64,000 bases of DNA, taken from contig NZ_WBKT01000014.1 in the NCBI RefSeq assembly GCF_008868175.1, forward strand, positions 1 through 64,000, given 5' to 3'. This DNA is from Micromonospora sp. AMSO31t (GTDB lineage: Bacteria > Actinomycetota > Actinomycetes > Mycobacteriales > Micromonosporaceae). A program made the translations under genes and the position numbers. Below are positions 52,163 through 60,632 of this stretch, piece by piece (positions within the stretch are counted from its first letter, which is position 1; the number at the start of each line of letters is the position of its first letter). The notes beneath the pieces are model-generated. The model saw only the letters and a program-made list of their open reading frames with translations, was not told where the DNA came from and ran no database searches.

Positions 52163-55100
52163 TCAGCCGGCCCCGGCGATCCGGAGCAGGCCGCCGGCGG
52201 CGTGCCGTTCGGCGAAGGCGCGCACCCGGGCGAGCATCTCCGCCGCGGCCGCCGGATCCACCTCGGCCAGCGGCCCCACCGCGAGGGCGGACGCGATGAC
52301 GTGGTCGGTGACGTCGGTCATGTCGCCGTAGCTCTCCGCCGCCGCGCTGAACAGGCCGGCGGCCCTCCGGGTGTCGCCGTCCCGCCGGGCCAGCGCCGCG
52401 TCGGCGGACCGGCCGGCCGCCCGCGCCCAGCGCGTGGTCCGTGGAGCCCGGGCCAGCAGGTCCCGGACCAGGAGTGCCGCCTCCCCACCGAGCACCCCCG
52501 CCACGTGCCCGACCGCCGGCACCCACTCCGCGAACGGGATCATCCGGGTCCGCCGCCAGTCGGCGTCGAGTTCGGCGAGCAGCTCCAGCGCCTCGTCCCG
52601 GCGGCCCTGCACCGCCCGGCACAACGCGGCGTGCGCCACGGTGGACCGCAGCACCCGCAGGAAGCCGCTGCGCCGGGCGGCGACCAGCGCCTGGTCCACC
52701 AGGTCGGCGCCGGCGTCGTCCGTGCCGTCACCGGCGGGCGCGTCGCCGAGGGCGCGGATCCAGCCGGAGACCGCCACGATGTGCAGGTCCCATTCGTCGG
52801 TCGGGCGCCGGGTCGACCCCTCGGCCATCCGCAAGGCCGCCGTCCAGTCGCCGCTGTAGTACGACCGGGTCCACTGGTCGGCGAAGCTGACCGTGAGGCC
52901 GTGCTCGCCGGCCAGGTCCAGCGAGCGCTGCTCGTCGACCAGACGGGCCGAGCCGGTCAGGTCGCCCTCCTCCTGCAGCGCCCAGGCCAGGTTGTGCACG
53001 GCGCGCCGGCGGCTGGTCAGCCGCTCCACCCGGCACTCCTCGGTCACCTCGGCGAGTTCGGCGTACGCCCCGTCGACGCCGGCCTGGTAGCGCGCCACCG
53101 CCAGGGTGATCCGGGCGTTCGCCCGCGCCTCACGCAGCTCCAGCCGCTCGGCCAGCTCGGCGGCGGCCCGGGCGGCGGCGCACGCGGGCTCGGCCTCCGC
53201 GTCGAGCATGTGCATCCGGGCCAGCTCCAGCAGGGCGCCGACCTTGTCCTCGCTGTCCGGCAGCTCGGCGTGCAGCCGGATCGCCCGGTCCAGGCAGCGC
53301 AGCGTCTCCGACCGGTCCGCCCGGGCCCACGCCGCGGTGGCCAGCAACCGCCACGCCTTCGCCGCGCCCGGCAGGTCGCCCGCCCCCGCCAGCCGGTCCG
53401 CGAGGGAGGTGAGGGAGTCGCTGCCCCCGTCCACCAGGAACCCGTCCTGGTCCCGGTAGAACGCCAGCTCCGCCTCGAACAGCTCCAGCGACGGGTCCGG
53501 TCCGCACTCCACCGCCAGCGCGCGGCCCACCAGCGTGGCCGCGGTGTCCAGCGCGTGCAGCGCGTACGCCCGCCGGGCGGCCCGGTGCAGCGCCGACCGG
53601 GTGGCCCGGGCGTACGGGGCCGGGTCGAGGCCGACCGTGCGGGCGATTTCGTGCGCCGCCCACCGGTGGTTGGCCAGCACCTCGGCCAGGTCGTGCTGCC
53701 GTCCGTCGGCGAGCTGTTCGAGCCAGTCGGCGGTGCGCTGGTGCCGGGTGACCCGTTCCGCCCGGGGCAGCCGCTGGTAGCAGACGTCGCGCACCAGGAT
53801 GTGCCGGAACCGGTACTCGGGCTGGCCCGGCATGGTCGAGGTGGGCAGCTCGTAGACCAGGTCGCGGCGCTGGAGGCGGTGCAGCGCCCGCTCCACCCAC
53901 TCCGCGGGCCGGCCCAGGGCCAGGGCCACCGGCGCCGCCCAGAACTGCACGCCCACCACCGAGGCGGCCTGCAGGACCGCCCGGTCGGCCGCGTCGAGCA
54001 GGTCCAGCCGGTTGGCGATGACCGCCTGGACGGTCCGCGGCATCCCCGTGCCACCCATCGGGTCCAGCGGGGGGAGGGCGGTCGTCCGGTCGACGAGCCC
54101 GCCGTCGAGCAGCATCCGCGCGTACTCCTGGGCGTACAGCGGATTGCCGTCGGCGAACTCGAGCAGCGGCCCGCGGGCCTCCGCCGGCAGCGTGGCGTGG
54201 CCGAGCAGCAGCGAGTAGAGGGTGTCGATGTCCCCGTCGTGCATGGGCGGCACCGAGATGGACATCGCGCCGCTGATCGTGCCCGTCCACGCCGGGTGCC
54301 GCTCCCGCAGCTCCGGGCGAGCGGTGGCGATCACCAGCAGCGGCACGTTGCGGGCGGCCGCGCCGAGCTGCTCGACGAAGGAGAGCATCGTCTCGTCGGC
54401 CCAGTGCATGTCCTCGAAGACGAGCACGGTCGGACCGGTGGCGGCCAGCGTGAGCAGGAACCGCCGCCAGGCCGCCTCCGTCTCGGCGGAGGTGAGCCGT
54501 TCCCCGGGCACGCCGACCAGCGGGCCCAACGCCTCGGCCAGCCGCACCGCGTGCGGGTCGGCCAGCCGGCCCAGCCGGTCCCGCAGGCGCTCGCGCATGG
54601 CGGCGGGATCGTCGGAGTCGGGCAGCCCGATCCAGCTCCGGACGATGTCGGCCAGGGCGGCGTAGGTGACGTTCTCCCCGAACGGCGGGCAGTGGCCGAT
54701 CAGCCAGGTCACCCGCGCGCCGGGCAGGTTCGCCGCGTGCCGGGCCAGCTCGCGCAGCAGCCGGCTCTTGCCCACCCCGGCCGGCCCGAAGACGGTCAGC
54801 AGCTGGGAGGTGCGTTCGGTGACGGTGCGGTGCAGCGCGCTGACCAGCAGGCCCCGCTCGTGGTCCCGGTCGACCATCGGGGTCAGCTCGGCGGTCTGCC
54901 CGTCGCGGCGGGGCCGGGCGCGCACGGCCAGCCAGAGCCGGGTGACCGCCGACCGCCCCCGCAGCGTCACGGGGGGTTGGTCGGCGTACTCCATCTCGTG
55001 CCGGGTGGCCGCCCAGGTGCTCTCGTCGACCACGACGCCGCCGGCGGGGGCCAGCCCCTGCAACCGGGACGCGGTGTTGACCACGTCGCCGGTGACGAAC

Positions 55101-55468
55101 GCCTGGCCGCCGTCGCGGGCGGCCGCGAGGTCGACCAGGGCCTCGCCGGTGGCGATGCCGACCCGGAAGCCGAGCGGCGGGTGCGGGCCGGCCGGCTGGC
55201 GGGCCAGGCTCCGTTGCAGCTCCAGTGCCGCCCGTACGCAGCGCAGCGCGTCGTTGTCCGTCGCCACCGGCGCCCCGAACAGCGCCATCACCGCGTCGCC
55301 GATGTACTTCTCCACCACGCCGCCGTACTGGTGCACCAGCCGGCGCACCGTGCCGAAGTACACCTGCTGGAGCCCGCGAGCCTGCTCCGGGTCGGCGCGT
55401 TCCGCGTAGGCGGTGAAGTCCACGATGTCGATGAAGAGCACGCTGACCTGCCGGCGGTCCTCCTGCAC
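52163..55468 (-). CDS. Adenylate cyclase-ATPase-TPR regulator
   Basis: At least 1101 aa. A class III cyclase domain (1-180) has metal Asp14 (FIDIVDF) and Asp58 (EKYIGDAV), base-selecting Lys54 and Asp128 (FVTGDVVNTASRL), and Asn131/Arg135 for the transition state: a full adenylate-cyclase set. An AAA-type/STAND ATPase follows with Walker A GPAGVGKS at 228-235 and VLVFEDMHWAD Walker B; the rest (about 600-1101) is helical TPR-like repeat. Probably a signal-gated cAMP maker controlled by the ATPase. GTG 55468 is the first normal start, but the frame stays open upstream and encodes two zinc ribbons (see 55469-55645). Confidence 0.9.
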   Translation of the reverse strand: MQEDRRQVSVLFIDIVDFTAYAERADPEQARGLQQVYFGTVRRLVHQYGGVVEKYIGDAVMALFGAPVATDNDALRCVRAALELQRSLARQPAGPHPPLGFRVGIATGEALVDLAAARDGGQAFVTGDVVNTASRLQGLAPAGGVVVDESTWAATRHEMEYADQPPVTLRGRSAVTRLWLAVRARPRRDGQTAELTPMVDRDHERGLLVSALHRTVTERTSQLLTVFGPAGVGKSRLLRELARHAANLPGARVTWLIGHCPPFGENVTYAALADIVRSWIGLPDSDDPAAMRERLRDRLGRLADPHAVRLAEALGPLVGVPGERLTSAETEAAWRRFLLTLAATGPTVLVFEDMHWADETMLSFVEQLGAAARNVPLLVIATARPELRERHPAWTGTISGAMSISVPPMHDGDIDTLYSLLLGHATLPAEARGPLLEFADGNPLYAQEYARMLLDGGLVDRTTALPPLDPMGGTGMPRTVQAVIANRLDLLDAADRAVLQAASVVGVQFWAAPVALALGRPAEWVERALHRLQRRDLVYELPTSTMPGQPEYRFRHILVRDVCYQRLPRAERVTRHQRTADWLEQLADGRQHDLAEVLANHRWAAHEIARTVGLDPAPYARATRSALHRAARRAYALHALDTAATLVGRALAVECGPDPSLELFEAELAFYRDQDGFLVDGGSDSLTSLADRLAGAGDLPGAAKAWRLLATAAWARADRSETLRCLDRAIRLHAELPDSEDKVGALLELARMHMLDAEAEPACAAARAAAELAERLELREARANARITLAVARYQAGVDGAYAELAEVTEECRVERLTSRRRAVHNLAWALQEEGDLTGSARLVDEQRSLDLAGEHGLTVSFADQWTRSYYSGDWTAALRMAEGSTRRPTDEWDLHIVAVSGWIRALGDAPAGDGTDDAGADLVDQALVAARRSGFLRVLRSTVAHAALCRAVQGRRDEALELLAELDADWRRTRMIPFAEWVPAVGHVAGVLGGEAALLVRDLLARAPRTTRWARAAGRSADAALARRDGDTRRAAGLFSAAAESYGDMTDVTDHVIASALAVGPLAEVDPAAAAEMLARVRAFAERHAAGGLLRIAGAG

Positions 55469-55645
55469 CGAGACCGCGTGGTCGCGTAGCGGCTGCCCGC
55501 AGTTGGTGCAGAAGTTCGCCTCGGCGTTGTTGGCGTGACCGCAGCCCGGGCAGGTCGCCGCGAGGGGCCGGCCGCAACCGCCGCAGTAACGGTCGTCCGG
55601 TCCGGCGGTCCGGGAGCAGTGTCCACAGGTGAGGTCGATGTCCAG
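55469..55645 (-). other. Zinc-ribbon extension of the cyclase gene (no usual start codon)
   Basis: In frame with the cyclase gene, this stretch reads LDIDLTCGHCSRTAG, YCGGCGRPL, CPGCGHANNAEANFC and TNCGQPLRD: two C-x2-C double zinc ribbons, a known N-terminal part of such cyclase-ATPase proteins. No ATG, GTG or TTG lies in frame between the upstream TAG at 55736-55738 and GTG 55468. Only CTG 55645 is available. An ATG at 55668 would be in frame if one base were added near 55650. So the true gene likely begins here, by CTG or after a sequencing/natural deletion. Confidence 0.6.
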
Positions 55646-55778
55646 CTCCGTACGAGTGAGGTCCCCATCGTCCCGCGCGACCGCGCAGTCGGGTACCCGA
55701 CGGGTCGGCGGGACGTCACGGCTGATCGGCCGGGTCTAGTCTTCCGTACCAGGAAGTTCCGTCGACAGGGAGAGTGCC

Positions 55779-56012
55779 GTGCACGTCCGGCTGTCCGCCT
55801 CCTGGACCGATCCACGAGGGACGGTGTGGACGCCGGGAGACACGGTCGACGTCGACGCCGTCACCCTCGCCGAACTGGAGGAAAAGGGCATGGTAGAGCA
55901 GCCGGGCACGGGATCGACCGAGACCACGACGACCACCCCGACCAAGGAGACCGACCCGAAGAAGATCGGCCCCGGCCCGAGCGCGCCGCCGGCCGACACC
56001 ACGGGGAAGTGA
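55779..56012 (+). CDS. Small hypothetical protein, 77 aa
   Basis: Residues 1-40 look folded (HVRLSASWTDPRGTVWTPGDTVDVDAVTLAELEEKGMV): short strands like a small SH3/KOW-type or head-to-tail joining-like fold; the rest is Thr/Pro/Lys-rich and probably disordered. GTG 55779 has GGGAGA upstream and a TAGTCT box at 55735-55740 could be its promoter. It is divergent from the cyclase and converges on the Crp gene. A strong hairpin follows. No function assigned. Confidence 0.6.
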   Translation: MHVRLSASWTDPRGTVWTPGDTVDVDAVTLAELEEKGMVEQPGTGSTETTTTTPTKETDPKKIGPGPSAPPADTTGK

Positions 56013-56019
56013 CGCCGAC

Positions 56020-56052
56020 GGTGGGGCCGGCGGTGGACCCGCCGGCCCCACC
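56020..56052. terminator. Bidirectional terminator between 77-aa gene and crp-type gene
   Basis: GGTGGGGCCGGCGG and exact complement around TGGAC: 14-bp stem, 8 bp after one stop and 20 bp after the other. Confidence 0.8.
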
Positions 56053-56072
56053 GGCCCGTCACCGGGCGGCGC

Positions 56073-56765
56073 TCAGCGGTCGTTCATGCCCGCGCGGCGG
56101 CGGAGCGCGGCCACGTCGGTGACCACGATCCGGCGGCCCTCGGTGCGCAGCCAGCCGCGGCTGGCGAAGGAGCCGATGGCCTGGTTGACGCTCTGTCGCG
56201 AGCCGCCGGCCATCTCGGCGAGCTGGCTCTGGTTGAGCTCGATGGTGATCATCGGGGCCTGGCTCTCGCCGGCCAGCCGGACCAGCGTCTTGGCCACCCG
56301 GCCGGGCAGGTCGAGGAAGACATGGTCGGCGTTCTGCTCGGTGAGCCGCCGGATCAGCTGGCCCAGGGAGCGCATCACGGCGTCGAGGATGCGCGGGTTG
56401 GAGTGCACCAGCTCCATGAAGGCCGGCCGGGACAGCGCCAGCGCGGCGCAGTCCTCGATCGCCTCGGCCGACGCCGACCGGGTGGAGGCGTCCAACAGGG
56501 AGACCTCGCCCAGCACGTCCGGCGGCCGGATGACCGACAGCACCGCGCGCTCGCCGGTCGGGGCGGTGCGGAACACCGCGACCGCGCCGCGGCGCAGCAC
56601 GATCAGCGACTCGCCGGGGTCGTTCTCGACGAACAGCAGTTGGCCCTTGCGGTAGGTGCGGGGCACCGCCGCGGCGATGACCCGCTGCCGCACCTCCGGC
56701 TCCAGCCCGGCGAACATCTCGACGCCCGTGAGCGCGTCACCCGGCTCCGGCAGGCGCATCTCCAC
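56073..56765 (-). CDS. Crp/Fnr-family transcriptional regulator
   Basis: 230-aa cyclic-nucleotide-binding regulator. The phosphate-binding cassette reads LGEVSLLDASTRSASAEA (Gly86, Glu87, Arg96, Ser97) and keeps the Glu/Arg pair needed for cAMP, with spacing as in Mycobacterium CRP. A long C-helix and a winged helix-turn-helix follow (ELNQSQLAEMAGGSRQSVNQAIGSFASRGWL); the recognition helix has SRQSVNQ where E. coli CRP has SRETVGR. GTG 56765 or ATG 56759 start, with GGGGAGGGG upstream. Its nearness to an adenylate cyclase gene suggests a cAMP circuit, though the two are separate transcripts. Confidence 0.92.
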   Translation of the reverse strand: MEMRLPEPGDALTGVEMFAGLEPEVRQRVIAAAVPRTYRKGQLLFVENDPGESLIVLRRGAVAVFRTAPTGERAVLSVIRPPDVLGEVSLLDASTRSASAEAIEDCAALALSRPAFMELVHSNPRILDAVMRSLGQLIRRLTEQNADHVFLDLPGRVAKTLVRLAGESQAPMITIELNQSQLAEMAGGSRQSVNQAIGSFASRGWLRTEGRRIVVTDVAALRRRAGMNDR

Positions 56766-57011
56766 GGCCCAACCCCTCCCCGGTCAAGGACCACAACCCG
56801 CGCACCGGGTGAACCTGTCATCCCCGGCGCGAGGTATCTCAACCGGTTCGGCGTCCGGTAGCGGTACACATCAGATCATGACGGTCCCGTCGCGTGCTGT
56901 ACACCCCTGGAGACACTTCCGTGACCGTCCCCAGCTGCCGTGGCCTGCCGTCCCAGCTCGGCGGCGGCCCCGGCGACCGGCGGGTGACGGCGGTGGGCGA
57001 GGATGGTGCCG

Positions 57012-57509
57012 ATGGTCTACCGCTACTTCTACGACTGCGAATTCATCGAGGACGGCCGGATCGTCGACCTGGTGTCGATCGGCGTCGTCGACGAGTACGG
57101 CCGCGAGTTCTACGCGGTCTCCACCGAGTTCGACGACTCCCGGGCCGTGCCCTGGGTGCGCCGCAACGTGCTGGACAAGCTCCCCTCGCCGGCCGACCGG
57201 GCCTGGCGGTCCCGGGAGCGGATCCGCGACGACCTCCACGAGTTCCTCATGGCGCCGGTCCGGGACCGGCCGGGGGAGCAGCTGGAGCTCTGGGCCTGGT
57301 ACGCGGCGTACGACCACGTGGTGCTGGCCCAGCTCTGGGGGGCGATGCCGGCGCTGCCCCGGGAGATCCCCCGGTTCACCAAGGAGCTGCGCCAGCTCTG
57401 GGACGACCGGGGCCGGCCGCGGCTGCCGGACGCCGACGCGGACCGGCACGACGCGCTTGTCGACGCCCGGCACAACCTGGCCCGCTGGCGAGCCATGACC
57501 ACCCGGTGA
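57012..57509 (+). CDS. Polyadenylate-specific 3'-exoribonuclease AS-type (Rv2179c-like)
   Basis: 165-aa DEDDh 3'-5' exoribonuclease resembling Rv2179c, which prefers poly(A)-ended RNA. Catalytic residues: Asp and Glu in YFYDCEFIEDG, Asp in AWYAAYDHVVLAQ, His/Asp in RHDALVDARHNL. Characteristic FTKELRQLWDDRG near 120. ATG 57012 has GAGG nine bases upstream; ATG 57003 is three codons longer without a site. The 246-bp gap to the Crp gene must hold both promoters, but no clear box is seen. Likely role: mRNA turnover, alongside RNase J. Confidence 0.9.
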   Translation: MVYRYFYDCEFIEDGRIVDLVSIGVVDEYGREFYAVSTEFDDSRAVPWVRRNVLDKLPSPADRAWRSRERIRDDLHEFLMAPVRDRPGEQLELWAWYAAYDHVVLAQLWGAMPALPREIPRFTKELRQLWDDRGRPRLPDADADRHDALVDARHNLARWRAMTTR

Positions 57510-57579
57510 CCTGTCGGCAGGTTTGACCGTTTCTGTCCCGGGCAGGGTTCGCCTCGAACCGAACGCCGAGGGAGGGCGC

Positions 57580-58083
57580 ATGAGCCAGCAGCCGACCAGC
57601 GCCGAGGACGGCCGCCGCCGGGTCACCGAGCTGATCCGGGACGCGCGAATCTGCCTGCTGACCACCACCGCAGTCGACGGGCGGCTGGTCAGCCGCCCGA
57701 TGGGGCTCCAGGAGGCGGAGTTCGACGGCGACCTGTGGTTCTTCGCGTACGCGGACTCCGCGAAGGTCCGCCAGATCCGGGTCAACCCGCAGGTCAACGT
57801 CGGATTCTCCGACCAGCGGCACCACGCCTGGGTGTCGGTGGCCGGCACGGCCGTCGAACAGTGGGACCGGGCCCGGGCCGAGCGGCTGTGGAGCCCGCTG
57901 CTGAAGGCCTGGTTCCCGGACGGGCTGGACACCCCGGGCATCACGCTGATCCGGGTGCACGCCGGCTCGGCCGAGTACTGGGACGCCCCGGGCAACACCG
58001 TGGTGAACCTGCTCGGCCTGGCCCGGGCCGCGGTCACCGGGCAGCCGCCGGAGGCGGGGGAGAACCACGAGGTCAGCTACTGA
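57580..58083 (+). CDS. Pyridoxamine 5'-phosphate oxidase-like FMN-binding protein
   Basis: 167-aa split-barrel protein of the general-stress-protein-26 group. RICLLTTTAVDGRLVSRPMGLQEAEFDGDLWFFAYADSAKV is the FMN/F420-binding stretch (residues about 21-60), with RPM at the usual site; VNVGFSDQRHHAWVSVAGTA continues the barrel. Such proteins bind FMN, F420 or biliverdin and act in redox stress. ATG 57580 has GAGGGAGG. Monocistronic; no strong hairpin found, only GC-rich sequence. Confidence 0.9.
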   Translation: MSQQPTSAEDGRRRVTELIRDARICLLTTTAVDGRLVSRPMGLQEAEFDGDLWFFAYADSAKVRQIRVNPQVNVGFSDQRHHAWVSVAGTAVEQWDRARAERLWSPLLKAWFPDGLDTPGITLIRVHAGSAEYWDAPGNTVVNLLGLARAAVTGQPPEAGENHEVSY

Positions 58084-58157
58084 CCGGTAGCCGGTCCGGG
58101 GGCCGGGACGGGCCGGGGCGCGGTGTCGGCGGGCACCCACGCCGACTACAGTGCGCA

Positions 58158-58199
58158 GTGACGGCCCGCCCCGGGCCGGCAACGGCGCCGATGGTCTGA
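58158..58199 (+). CDS. Possible 13-codon leaderless leader peptide upstream of pfk
   Basis: GTG 58158 follows a TACAGT box (58147-58152) by five bases and opens a short frame (TARPGPATAPMV, then TGA) that ends 62 bp before the PFK start. It may be a translated leader or mere chance. Low support; listed because the promoter pattern matches other genes here. Confidence 0.25.
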   Translation: MTARPGPATAPMV

Positions 58200-58261
58200 T
58201 CTGACACATATCCTGGGGCTTATCCGGGCTTCACCTGATGCTCCAGGAGGATGAGCAGATC

Positions 58262-59290
58262 ATGCGTATCGGCGTGCTCACCGGCGGCGGCGACTGCCCA
58301 GGTCTCAATGCGGTGATTCGGGCGGTGGTCCGCAAGGGCGTCGCCACCTACGGTCACGAGTTCGTGGGCTTCCGGGACGGCTGGAAGGGTCCGCTGGAGG
58401 GCCTGTCCAGGCCGCTGGGCATCGCGGACGTCCGTGGCATCCTGCCGCGCGGCGGCACCATCCTCGGCTCGTCCCGGACCAACCCGTTCAAGATCGACGG
58501 CGGCGTGGAGCGGATCAAGGACAACCTCGCCGCGCAGGGCGTGGACGCGCTCATCGCGATCGGCGGTGAGGACACCCTCGGGGTGGCCACCAAGCTCCAC
58601 GAGCTGGGCGTCCACGTCATCGGCGTGCCGAAGACCATCGACAACGACCTCGGCGCCACCGACTACACCTTCGGCTTCGACACCGCCGTGAACATCGCCA
58701 TGGAGGCGATCGACCGGCTGCACACCACGGCGGAGAGCCACCACCGCACGCTGGTCGTCGAGGTGATGGGCCGGCACGCCGGCTGGATCGCCCTGCACGC
58801 CGGTCTCGCCGGCGGCGCCAACGTGATCCTGCTGCCCGAGCGGCAGTTCGACGTCGAGCAGGTCGCCGGCTACGTCGAGAAGCGCTTCCAGCACCAGTAC
58901 GCCCCGATCGTCGTGGTCGCCGAGGGCGCCCAGCCGCTGGACGGCCAGATGGTGCTGCACAACCAGGAGCTCGACGCGTTCGGCCACGTCCGCCTCGGCG
59001 GCATCGGCCAGTGGCTCGCCGAGCAGCTGGAGGCGAAGACCGGCAAGGAGGCCCGCACCGTGGTCCTCGGCCACATCCAGCGCGGCGGCACCCCGACCGC
59101 GTTCGACCGGGTGCTCGCCACCCGGCTCGGCCTGCACGCCATCGACGCCGCGAACGAGGGCGACTGGGGCAAGATGGTCGCGATGCAGAGCACGGACATC
59201 GTCCGCGTCCCCCTGGCCGAGGCCACCCGGGAGCTGAAGACCGTGCCGCTGGAGCGGTACGCCGAGGCCGAGGTCTTCTTCGGCAGCTGA
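58262..59290 (+). CDS. pfkA: 6-phosphofructokinase, PPi-type residues
   Basis: 342-aa group III PfkA-type kinase of glycolysis, converting fructose-6-phosphate to the 1,6-bisphosphate. Motifs: GVLTGGGDCPGLNAVIRAVV, GGEDTLG (101-107) and PKTIDND (123-129), MGRHAGWIAL, QRGGTPTAFDR. Position 104 is Asp and 124 is Lys; this pair marks pyrophosphate-dependent PFKs (Gly104/Gly124 in ATP enzymes such as E. coli; Amycolatopsis PPi-PFK is the actinobacterial example). So PPi is the likely donor and the reaction may be reversible. ATG 58262 has AGGAGGA upstream; ATG 58238 is eight codons longer. Confidence 0.92.
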   Translation: MRIGVLTGGGDCPGLNAVIRAVVRKGVATYGHEFVGFRDGWKGPLEGLSRPLGIADVRGILPRGGTILGSSRTNPFKIDGGVERIKDNLAAQGVDALIAIGGEDTLGVATKLHELGVHVIGVPKTIDNDLGATDYTFGFDTAVNIAMEAIDRLHTTAESHHRTLVVEVMGRHAGWIALHAGLAGGANVILLPERQFDVEQVAGYVEKRFQHQYAPIVVVAEGAQPLDGQMVLHNQELDAFGHVRLGGIGQWLAEQLEAKTGKEARTVVLGHIQRGGTPTAFDRVLATRLGLHAIDAANEGDWGKMVAMQSTDIVRVPLAEATRELKTVPLERYAEAEVFFGS

Positions 59291-59300
59291 CCGACGGCGG

Positions 59301-59340
59301 GCGGCGCGGCGGGTCCTCCGGCGAGGCCCCGCCGCGCCGC
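59301..59340 (+). terminator. Terminator after PFK
   Basis: GCGGCGCGGCGGG pairs exactly with its complement around a 14-nt loop; proC follows 26 bp later. Confidence 0.7.
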
Positions 59341-59365
59341 ACCTCCACGGAGAGGGGTACGGCTC

Positions 59366-60184
59366 ATGGCACCCGAGGTGCACACGGTCGCGGTGATCGG
59401 CGCGGGCAAGATCGGTGAGCTGATGCTCTCCGGGCTGCTCCGCTCCGGCTGGCCGGTCGAGCGGCTGCTCGCCACCGCCCGGCGACCCGCCCGCGCCGAG
59501 GAACTGGCCGCCCGGTACGGCGTCCGGGTGGTGGACAACCTGGCCGCGGTGGACGAGGCCGAGGTGCTCGCCATCTCGGTCAAGCCGCAGGACGCGGCGG
59601 CGCTGCTGGACGAGATCGGCCCGAAGGTGCCCGCCGACAAGCTGGTCATCTCGCTCTGCGCCGGCCTGCCCACCGCCTTCTTCAACCGCCGGCTGCCCGA
59701 GGGCACCCCGGTGGTGCGGGTGATGACCAACACCCCGGCCCTGGTCGACGAGGCGATGACCGCGATCTCGCCGGGCGCGCACGCCACCGGCGCGCACCTG
59801 GCCCTGGCCGAGGAGATGTTCAAGCCGCTCGGCGCCACCCTCCGGGTGCCCGAGTCCCAGCAGGACGCGGTGACCGCCCTCTCCGGCTCCGGCCCGGCGT
59901 ACTTCTACCTGCTCGTCGAGGCCATGATCGACGCGGGCATCCTGCTCGGGCTGCCCCGCCAGGTGGCGCACGAGCTGATCGTGCAGACCGCCATCGGCTC
60001 CGCCGTGATGCTGCGCGACTCCGGCGAGCACCCGGTGAAGCTCCGCGAGGCGGTCACCTCGCCGGCCGGCACCACCATCTCCGCCATCCGGGAGCTGGAG
60101 AACCACGGCGTCCGCGCGGCCATGCTGGCGGCCCTCGAAGCGGCCCGCGACCGGGCCCGCGAACTCGCCGCCCAGGCCGACTGA
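59366..60184 (+). CDS. proC: Pyrroline-5-carboxylate reductase
   Basis: 272-aa last enzyme of proline synthesis, NAD(P)H-dependent. Rossmann start VAVIGAGKIGELMLSGLLRSG (about 6-26), VLAISVKPQD, then the family signature in the C-terminal helix domain: SGSGPAYFYLLVEAM and SPAGTTISAIRELENHGVRAA (last about 232-252). ATG 59366 follows GAGAGGGG. It is close after PFK but separated by a hairpin. The adjacent DUF2203 gene has its own -10 box. Confidence 0.95.
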   Translation: MAPEVHTVAVIGAGKIGELMLSGLLRSGWPVERLLATARRPARAEELAARYGVRVVDNLAAVDEAEVLAISVKPQDAAALLDEIGPKVPADKLVISLCAGLPTAFFNRRLPEGTPVVRVMTNTPALVDEAMTAISPGAHATGAHLALAEEMFKPLGATLRVPESQQDAVTALSGSGPAYFYLLVEAMIDAGILLGLPRQVAHELIVQTAIGSAVMLRDSGEHPVKLREAVTSPAGTTISAIRELENHGVRAAMLAALEAARDRARELAAQAD

Positions 60185-60227
60185 CCCCGCCGGCACGGCG
60201 ACCCGGAGGGGATGTCCCGGCGTGCCC

Positions 60228-60233
60228 CATACT
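60228..60233 (+). promoter_or_regulatory. -10 box, DUF2203 gene
   Basis: CATACT, 6 nt before GTG 60240. Lies inside the longer reading from GTG 60222, supporting the shorter start. Confidence 0.5.
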
Positions 60234-60239
60234 GGCGCG

Positions 60240-60590
60240 GTGTTCACTCTCGCCCAGGCGCGACACCTGGTGGCCACCCTGCGGCCGCGCGTCAACGAGC
60301 TGATCCGGCTCCGCGCCGACTTGGCCGAGCTGCGGATGGACCTGGCCGACCACGGGGCCAGCGTCCTCGGTGGGCTGGCCGAGGTGAAGGCCCTGGAGGC
60401 CCGGCTGCACGCCCTCGTGGAGGAGTTCCACCAGCACGGCATCCAGGTCAAGGGGATCGCCCCGGTGCTGCTCGACTTCCCCGGCGAGCGGGAGGGCCGG
60501 GCGGTCCTCTGGTGCTGGCTGGAGGGGGACCCCGACATTCGCTGGTACCACCGGGTGGAGTGCGGCTTCGCCGGCCGCCGCCCGGTCTGA
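60240..60590 (+). CDS. DUF2203 family protein
   Basis: 116-aa protein, nearly all DUF2203: FTLAQARHLVATLRPRVNELIRLRADLAELR forms a long helix, then HGIQVKGIAPVLLDFPGEREGRAVLWCWLEGDPDIRWYHRVECGFAGR with the family's final W-x-x-H. No role is known; distribution is wide in bacteria and some members bind metals. GTG 60240 by promoter spacing; GTG 60222 would add six residues. It converges with the PLP dehydratase, whose end is 42 bp away. Confidence 0.85.
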   Translation: MFTLAQARHLVATLRPRVNELIRLRADLAELRMDLADHGASVLGGLAEVKALEARLHALVEEFHQHGIQVKGIAPVLLDFPGEREGRAVLWCWLEGDPDIRWYHRVECGFAGRRPV

Positions 60591-60632
60591 GCGACAGAAC
60601 GGGCGGGGCCTGTCGCCGCCCGGTCCGACCTG

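Noticed and set aside
53130-55577. 815-codon open frame overlapping the cyclase gene
   Set aside because: Same strand, shifted frame of the cyclase-ATPase gene; Arg/Gly/Ala-rich with no motif.
56894-57526. Alternative gene in the Crp-exoribonuclease region
   Set aside because: It overlaps the exoribonuclease in another frame and encodes Arg/Gly/Pro-rich filler.
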